From: JBBQNY01 sp038330365
GTDB taxonomy: Bacteria; Pseudomonadota; Gammaproteobacteria; Xanthomonadales; Ahniellaceae
Direction of reading: 5' to 3'
NCBI GenBank assembly: GCA_038330365.1
Contig: JBBQNY010000091.1
Location: 1-10,778 of the forward strand
DNA: 10,778 bases
The notes beneath the pieces are model-generated. The model ran no database searches, was not told the DNA's origin, and saw nothing but the letters and a program-made list of their open reading frames with translations. Below are positions 5,932-10,778 of this stretch, piece by piece. Position numbers and translations under genes: made by a program. The number at the start of each line of letters is the position of its first letter. The first letter of the stretch is position 1.

Positions 5932-8900
5932 CTACCGGCTGCGGGTGAAGCCGAGTGCGGGATGGAAGCGCCAACCGTTCGTGTTGTCCGGCAAGCCGAC
6001 AGTGCCGTAGCGTTCGGCGCAGACACGCAACGAGATTTCCATCGCGGTCGCCTGCGCGATCAGCGACTGCATGTAGTCGGTTTCGCCCCACGCCTCTATG
6101 CGTTCGCCGCGAACCTGTTGGTCCGGCACGCGCAGATTCCTGCTGTCTTCAATCAGTACGTGGATGGCCTGCCATTTCAGCACGCCGGGGTCGATACGAT
6201 TGAGTTCGTAGTCGTCTTCGTCTTCATTCGGCAGCAACACCAGATCGACGCGGGGTGCCGAATCGAAGCGAAACGGTTGCTGTTGCGGCAGCACTGCGGT
6301 TAGCCATGCCTGCGGCAGCAACCAATGGCTTGCGGCATTGATGGCGGGCGCGGGTGGCCTTGCTCCGGCGCGGCTCTGCCGCTCCGTTAGCTGCGTTGTG
6401 GATACCTGCTGCGGAAGCATTGTTGCCGCGAGCCGTACGTGTTCGAGGTCGACCAGGCGCTCAGTCGGTTTCAACTCATCGTCGGGACGCGGCAGGATGC
6501 GCGGTCGGGCGTCGATGACGTCGCGCTCGTTCGGTTCCAGCAAATCCTGTAACCGATGAGATGTGAGCCGGAATTCACGCTCGTCATTCGAACCCTCGAA
6601 TCCGGGCCTGCAAAAAGCCGGCTGGTTCTTGTGTTCAAAGTTGCGCAGGTTGCTGTCGAAGACCAACAGGTTTGCGCGTTCAACGGCGCCCAGGCGATGA
6701 CGGCGAACGCGGCCGGCGAGCTGGATCAGCGAGCGCATCGACGAAGGTTCGACGATCGCCCAGTCGTAATCGTGATCTCGCCCCACTTCGGTGACCGGAG
6801 ATCCGAGCACGATGAACACTTGATTCGGTTCGTCGCTGGCATCGAGTTTCTGGCGGATGTCTGGCAGGTCGAACACCTCATCGGGGCGGCGGCGGTCCAA
6901 TGCGCGGTCCAGCCGCTGTTCGATGGCGGATCGGATAAGTAACGGAAACTGCGAGTGGTAGACGCACAGGTGAATGCGGAAGTCTTGCGCGACCCCCAGC
7001 GCGTAAAGCGCCAGCGCCACGTCGAACAACGGTTCGATATTCGCCATGCGCACCAGCCCGAAGCTGACACGCTTGCCACTGCGTGGATCGATGGCGTGAT
7101 GTTCGACGTGCAGACGCAGTGCGGCATCGCGAATCTTCGCTGCGAACTCGCGTCGGATGACGGCAGGCTCGTCGCTGCTGAACGATAGCGGCAGCAACTC
7201 GCTGCGCCGACGCACGGGTTCCCGTCCCAGGCGCGCATGGCGTTGCCGCGCGAATTCCAGATGCGCGGTTCGGAACGCGTCGGCATCCGGGCAATCCTGC
7301 TGAGTCTGTCGGAACTCGTCGAACCAGGCGCAGCACACATCGGCGCGTTCCCCCGGCCGCTCGCCGCGATTGCGCTGGTAGCACGCCCGGCCATTGAGAT
7401 AGGCGCTGAACAATCCTTCCACCAACGCGGGTGGAAGGGTGGCCGACGACAACAGCACGCGCGTGCCCAGCAGGCCAGCCCAGTGCACCAACCGAGTCAG
7501 TGCTGGCAGGTCGGCCAGGTCGAAGTCGTCAGGTTCGTCCAGCACAAGGTCGCCACTCATGAGTCGCAGCATCGGCGCGATCTGGCGCCCGCCGCGCTGG
7601 CTTTCGGTAGCCGGTGTCAGATGATCGACGGTGCACACCAGGATCGGTGCGGCCAGCAGCGAACGGACTTGAGGATCGCGCGTCAACCGCTGCAATAAAG
7701 GATGGTCGTCGTTGCCATCGAACAGCACATGGCCATCTTCGGGCAGCAGGTCCTGCGTCGATGCCGAGCCACTGCGTTCGGCGTTGCGCTTGTGATACTC
7801 GAACAGTTGGCGATTGGCCGCGCCGCCGACTTTGATGGCCAGTTCATCGTCTGAAAGATGCAGCAGATCGCGGAAAGCATGTCCGGTCTGCAGCGTCAGC
7901 GCGCGCAGGCCGAGAGCGAAGGCGCAGCGCATGCCCTTCGCCGGATCGGCCAGCGCATTCATGATGCGCGCGTTGGCGAGCGTCTTGCCGCAGCCAGTGG
8001 ATGCCATGTTGACCATGAAAGCGCCGTGCTGGCGAGCGCGTTCGCGCATCGCGGCCGCAGTGTCGGCGGCCCGGTCCTGCCAACGAAAGTGCGGGTCGGC
8101 GCTGCGCTTGCGCAGCCCTTGGTGGCGCGCCAGACGGGGCAGATGCAGATCGAACTTCGGCAACGCGTGAATCACCACGCCGGCATGCTTTTCAACTCCC
8201 AGTAAATGTTCGTCCAACGGCTGGTTGTACGCACCTGTATCGCGACGGGTATTGGCATACAGGGGGTAACCCGCTTCGCCTCGCTCGCGATCCGATTTCT
8301 CCGTCAAGCTGGAGTAATGATGATCGGCCAGCATCAAGCCGAGCCGCGCGATGTGCATCACGTATGGATCGGCGAGCCAGTCGCGGTGATCGGGCTTGCG
8401 CGAAAGATCGAGCAGCCGTTTGGCGACTCGCGCTGCGCGCGTGCGCCATCGTGGGGTAGTGACGGGAAGCCCGGACAGGAATTGCCAATAGGGTTCGATT
8501 GTCTTGCGGTCCGATGAGGTCGGAAGCTCGTTCCAGTCGGAGGCGATCCTGCTCAACACATCGTCGAGTTGACTGGAACGAAAGCCGCTGACCTTTGCAC
8601 CCAGCCAGCGGTATTCGCCGCCCTCGTCCTGCGAGGGCATCACAGGCAGACGATGGTGCGTCACGACGAGCCACCCGACAGCGCGGGCAAGCGGAGGCAA
8701 GCCGGCAAATGGCTTGTCGTCGCGAGCGGAACGGTCGAGCCCGTCGCGCTTCAGGCGCATCGTCCAACTGGCATCGTCATCGGCCGAAGGTTCAATGAGG
8801 AGTTGCAACCATTTTTCATCGGAGTCGCAATCGCCGACAAAAGCCTGGAACAAGCGCAGCGAGGTCCATTCATGGCGATAGAGATTTCGATACGGAAGCG

Positions 8901-9324
8901 CCGCGCCGCGTGGCGCCAGGCGATCCTGAAATGCAAGGCACGCCTTGCCGAGATCGTGCAGCAGCGCCGCGAGCGTCGACAACAGATAAATGGGTTGCAG
9001 GCTATGCCAGTCGTTCTCGTCCTTGCGCCGAAGTACGTTGCGCGCGGTGGTGTTGGTCGGTACGGCGCCTTCGGCGTTGAAGCGACCGGCGTCGCCGACG
9101 ATCCACAGCATTTCGCTGTGGTCGCGGCCGCGGATCCAGTGGCATGCGACAGCGGAGTTCTTGCGCGCGGTCTTCTTGAGCAGGCGGCGCAGCGTGTCGA
9201 GACCGGCCTGCGTAATCGGCGTTTGCCAGGTGCGTTCGCCGCGCCGTTCTGCGAACTGGTCGAGGATGCGGCGCGTCTCGGTCAACGCACGCTTGGCGCA
9301 CTGCGAAACCAGCAAGACGTTCAT
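5932..9324 (-). CDS. cas2-3: Cas2-Cas3 fusion: adaptation subunit, HD nuclease and helicase
   Basis: An 1130-residue protein (P. aeruginosa homologue about 1076). Residues 1 to about 95 are the Cas2 domain that pairs with Cas1 in spacer integration (N-terminus MNVLLVSQCAKRALTETRR). The HD nuclease follows, with LLHDLGK and metal ligands His123-Asp124, then THH (222-224) and ADHH (333-336). The superfamily 2 helicase has Walker A ASTGCGKT (441-448), Walker B LDEPD (595-599; DEPD in place of DEAH), SSAT (626-629) and motif VI QLAGRVRRHR (868-877). A C-terminal domain of roughly 200 residues ends the protein. All key motifs are intact, so target nicking and 3'-5' degradation after recruitment by the Csy complex are expected. 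Its ATG overlaps the cas1 stop (ATGA, 9321-9324), implying coupled translation. Its end faces the fic gene; I saw no terminator hairpin in the 56-bp gap. Confidence 0.97.
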   Translation of the reverse strand: MNVLLVSQCAKRALTETRRILDQFAERRGERTWQTPITQAGLDTLRRLLKKTARKNSAVACHWIRGRDHSEMLWIVGDAGRFNAEGAVPTNTTARNVLRRKDENDWHSLQPIYLLSTLAALLHDLGKACLAFQDRLAPRGAALPYRNLYRHEWTSLRLFQAFVGDCDSDEKWLQLLIEPSADDDASWTMRLKRDGLDRSARDDKPFAGLPPLARAVGWLVVTHHRLPVMPSQDEGGEYRWLGAKVSGFRSSQLDDVLSRIASDWNELPTSSDRKTIEPYWQFLSGLPVTTPRWRTRAARVAKRLLDLSRKPDHRDWLADPYVMHIARLGLMLADHHYSSLTEKSDRERGEAGYPLYANTRRDTGAYNQPLDEHLLGVEKHAGVVIHALPKFDLHLPRLARHQGLRKRSADPHFRWQDRAADTAAAMRERARQHGAFMVNMASTGCGKTLANARIMNALADPAKGMRCAFALGLRALTLQTGHAFRDLLHLSDDELAIKVGGAANRQLFEYHKRNAERSGSASTQDLLPEDGHVLFDGNDDHPLLQRLTRDPQVRSLLAAPILVCTVDHLTPATESQRGGRQIAPMLRLMSGDLVLDEPDDFDLADLPALTRLVHWAGLLGTRVLLSSATLPPALVEGLFSAYLNGRACYQRNRGERPGERADVCCAWFDEFRQTQQDCPDADAFRTAHLEFARQRHARLGREPVRRRSELLPLSFSSDEPAVIRREFAAKIRDAALRLHVEHHAIDPRSGKRVSFGLVRMANIEPLFDVALALYALGVAQDFRIHLCVYHSQFPLLIRSAIEQRLDRALDRRRPDEVFDLPDIRQKLDASDEPNQVFIVLGSPVTEVGRDHDYDWAIVEPSSMRSLIQLAGRVRRHRLGAVERANLLVFDSNLRNFEHKNQPAFCRPGFEGSNDEREFRLTSHRLQDLLEPNERDVIDARPRILPRPDDELKPTERLVDLEHVRLAATMLPQQVSTTQLTERQSRAGARPPAPAINAASHWLLPQAWLTAVLPQQQPFRFDSAPRVDLVLLPNEDEDDYELNRIDPGVLKWQAIHVLIEDSRNLRVPDQQVRGERIEAWGETDYMQSLIAQATAMEISLRVCAERYGTVGLPDNTNGWRFHPALGFTRSR

Positions 9325-10298
9325 GCCGCTGCGCCGCCAGTCTGGACCGCGATTTGCTTGAGGCGTTCGATCATGAAATCGAGGGATTCAGTGCGCGTCA
9401 ACGCTTCGATGCACGCTCGACGAAAATCCTGTTCTTCGTCGCCTCGGGTTGCCGAGAGAAACGCCTGCGGAAGAATCACGGCATCCTTCACCAGGTCGGC
9501 AACGTCAAACACCAAACCTCCGCGTCGAGTCTTGCCATGCAGCACTGCCAATCCGTGCGGTAGACCCAAAACCCAGGTTGCTGTGGCAGCGAGCCCGTAA
9601 GCAAGATAGTTGCCGTGATCCAGGAACTGGTTCGCCGGGTCGGTGCCGGTACCGCGTTTGGCGCGGCCGAATTTGCCGTACTTCACGGCGCGAGCAGCCA
9701 GCTTGAACAGCGATTTGGTCAAGCGAGCTTCCTCCGTGAGCAAGTACATCGTGTCCGGCGCAAGTTCGATTGCACTTTTCGACGCAGTGAGGGCCGATTC
9801 CAGTGAAGCGATGTCGACGTCGAAGCCGGACTCGCGCAGCACGCGATTCTCGATCCAATGTGCGCGAATCCTCTCGAGCCTGGCAAGCTGAAACGCTTTG
9901 GCGGCTCGCAGCCGCAGCGCGTCGTCGAACCAGAACCGCACCCATGCCTGCAAGTATTCCGTGGGCCGATACTCGCTCTGTGGCAAAAACCACGCGACTT
10001 CCATGTCCATCTCGTTGGCATTGAAGAGTGGCGTACCGCCCCCTCCGCAAAAGCCGACAAGAACCCCAGCCTTGGCCATTTCCCGCATGGCTGCCTGTGT
10101 GATCGAAGTGCCGGTGCCGAGCAGCACACTTGTCGTATTCGCAATCGGAATGTTCCAGTAGAGGGAGCGCTTGCCCTCATCGGTCACGTATTCGACGCGG
10201 CCGCCGTTGACCAGCACGCGACAGTGCTGGAGGTAATAAATGTTCGCGCGCCTGGAATGCAGAATGGACTTGAGAGAAGAAGGCGTCAGCTCGTCCAT
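9321..10298 (-). CDS. cas1: CRISPR integrase Cas1 (type I-F)
   Basis: A 325-residue protein (P. aeruginosa Cas1 is about 324) that with the Cas2 domain of Cas2-3 inserts new spacers at the leader end of the array. The catalytic residues fall where expected: Glu190 (in LLTEEARL), His254 (LPHGLAVLHGK), Asp265 and Asp268 (VFDVADLVKDA). The N-terminus (SILHSRRANIYYLQHCRVLV, 11-30) and SLYWNIPIANTTSVLLGTGT (45-64) are typical of the I-F branch. It starts the adaptation unit cas1-cas2-3. The ribosome-binding site before the ATG at 10298 is weak (GAGACAGAG), and a long, stem-loop-rich region lies upstream on the same strand. Confidence 0.97.
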   Translation of the reverse strand: MDELTPSSLKSILHSRRANIYYLQHCRVLVNGGRVEYVTDEGKRSLYWNIPIANTTSVLLGTGTSITQAAMREMAKAGVLVGFCGGGGTPLFNANEMDMEVAWFLPQSEYRPTEYLQAWVRFWFDDALRLRAAKAFQLARLERIRAHWIENRVLRESGFDVDIASLESALTASKSAIELAPDTMYLLTEEARLTKSLFKLAARAVKYGKFGRAKRGTGTDPANQFLDHGNYLAYGLAATATWVLGLPHGLAVLHGKTRRGGLVFDVADLVKDAVILPQAFLSATRGDEEQDFRRACIEALTRTESLDFMIERLKQIAVQTGGAAA

Positions 10299-10360
10299 CA
10301 GTGCTCTGTCTCGATTGCGACGAAGAGCCCGATTGTGCGGCGGAGTGTGAGAGAGCGGTA

Positions 10361-10541
10361 GCGATCATTCTGTTTATCGCATCCCTTCGACTGCCACGGA
10401 GCCCCGTTTGGCAGGCGCATCGCCCGAGGTTGCCGCGTAGATAGCGGGAGCGAAGCAAGCCTCGGACTAGCGGGATGGGCTGGCCGTCGCGGGTTCGGAC
10501 GCGAGCGTGGCGACAAGCTGCGCGACACCCTCTACCCGACC
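10361..10541 (-). ncRNA. Candidate structured RNA or structured 5' leader upstream of cas1
   Basis: Four consecutive self-complementary blocks lie here. (1) GTCGCG (10486-10491) pairs with CGCGAC (10521-10526). (2) 10424-10465 forms CCGAGG/CCTCGG, continued by TTGC/GCAA and CGC/GCG, 13 pairs with one- and two-base bulges. (3) 10391-10414 forms CTGCC/GGCAG plus ACGG/CCGT around a tetraloop with a two-base bulge. (4) 10361-10380 forms GCGAT/ATCGC. A minus-strand TATACT box lies just before the block at 10548-10553. No plausible protein gene occupies it; the Arg/Cys-rich minus-strand frame starting at 10563 runs out of frame into cas1. Strand and ends are inferred from the candidate promoter; no T-run terminator was seen, so it may be the cas1 leader. 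Pairings were found by eye without folding software. Confidence 0.4.
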
Positions 10542-10547
10542 CCGGCG

Positions 10548-10553
10548 AGTATA
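10548..10553 (-). promoter_or_regulatory. Candidate -10 box upstream of the structured region and cas1
   Basis: Minus-strand TATACT, one base from TATAAT, lies in a small AT-rich island (TTTGAAATTCCTATACT) within otherwise GC-rich DNA. The predicted start near 10541 lies at the edge of the stem-loop block and about 240 bases before cas1. The -35 position is poor and overlaps a small GCCC/GGGC hairpin (10566-10578). Confidence 0.3.
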
Positions 10554-10778
10554 GGAATTTCAAACGCCCTTTTCGGGCAGTCTGCGCGGTAGCCGGAGGC
10601 GGTACAAGCGTCGGTTTGGCTCGGTTTGGCCGTGGTTGGGCGTCATCGCAGAGCGTTTGGGCGGGTTGATGGGTGTTCGGCAGCGCCGTTCGCGGCGATT
10701 TCCCGCCGGTTGCCGACGGCGGGTCGAGCGCTTCCCTGCGGGTTCGTTGCCGCTTCGTGTGGTCTTCCTGATTTCGCC
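10554..10778. other. Non-coding flank with a tandem 10-mer and GC-rich hairpins
   Basis: No convincing gene is visible up to the right edge. The stretch contains a 4-bp-stem hairpin GCCC-TTTTC-GGGC (10566-10578) and an exact tandem duplication of TCGGTTTGGC (10611-10630). Two adjacent hairpins follow: CGCCG-TTCG-CGGCG (10684-10697) and CCCGCCG-GTTGCCGA-CGGCGGG (10702-10723). No I-F repeat, tRNA or transposon end was found, so there is no second array on this flank within the window. It may belong to the control region of the next gene to the right. Confidence 0.4.

Noticed and set aside
241..10298. Transposon-associated I-F3 or minimal I-F2 system
   Set aside because: cas1 and an intact cas2-3 are present, csy1 and csy2 are separate genes, and no Tn7-like transposition genes are seen, so this is a canonical I-F1 locus.
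10177..10563. 128-codon minus-strand frame upstream of and overlapping cas1
   Set aside because: It overlaps cas1 out of frame by over 100 bp, is rich in Arg and Cys, and follows a region better explained by RNA stems; no domain is recognisable.
10299..10778. Second CRISPR array upstream of cas1, as in P. aeruginosa
   Set aside because: No copy or recognisable remnant of the 28-bp repeat occurs here; the shared CTGCC/GGCAG stem at 10391-10414 lacks the rest of the repeat.

Overview
The window is a nearly complete type I-F (Ypest, I-F1) CRISPR-Cas locus from a GC-rich proteobacterium. All cas genes are on the minus strand, so the locus reads right to left: cas1 (10298-9321), cas2-3 fusion (9324-5932), csy1/cas8f (4222-2855), csy2/cas5f (2858-1863), csy3/cas7f (1836-811), csy4/cas6f (807-241), a leader (240-110), and the leader-proximal end of a CRISPR array (109-1) that runs off the left edge. 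The predicted Csy and Cas1 proteins match, as recalled, the Pseudomonas aeruginosa I-F proteins in length, motif order and numbered catalytic residues. With the GC-rich codon use this suggests a gamma- or betaproteobacterium of the Pseudomonas, Xanthomonadales or Burkholderiales kind; the genus cannot be fixed from the sequence.

Together the genes form a full immune pathway. Cas1 and the Cas2 domain of Cas2-3 acquire spacers. Csy4 cuts the array transcript at the repeat hairpin. Csy1, Csy2, six Csy3 and Csy4 form the crRNA-guided Csy (Cascade) complex, and Cas2-3 nicks and degrades the bound target. Catalytic motifs are intact in Cas1, Cas2-3 and Csy4, and the residues known to read the PAM are present in Csy1, so the system looks functional.

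The unusual part is in the middle. Between cas2-3 and csy1, on the opposite strand, lies an intact 500-residue Fic-domain gene (4373-5875). It converges on cas2-3 and diverges from csy1, splitting the locus into an adaptation/nuclease unit (cas1-cas2-3) and an effector unit (csy1-4). The roughly 150-bp csy1/fic intergenic region carries a strong csy1 ribosome-binding site, a candidate csy1 promoter and a 46-bp imperfect inverted repeat just before the fic start.

The roughly 480 bp upstream of cas1 hold no convincing gene. They do contain a run of consecutive stem-loops downstream of a minus-strand TATACT box, which suggests a structured small RNA or a long structured cas1 leader. Farther out are a short tandem duplication and two GC-rich hairpins of unknown role.
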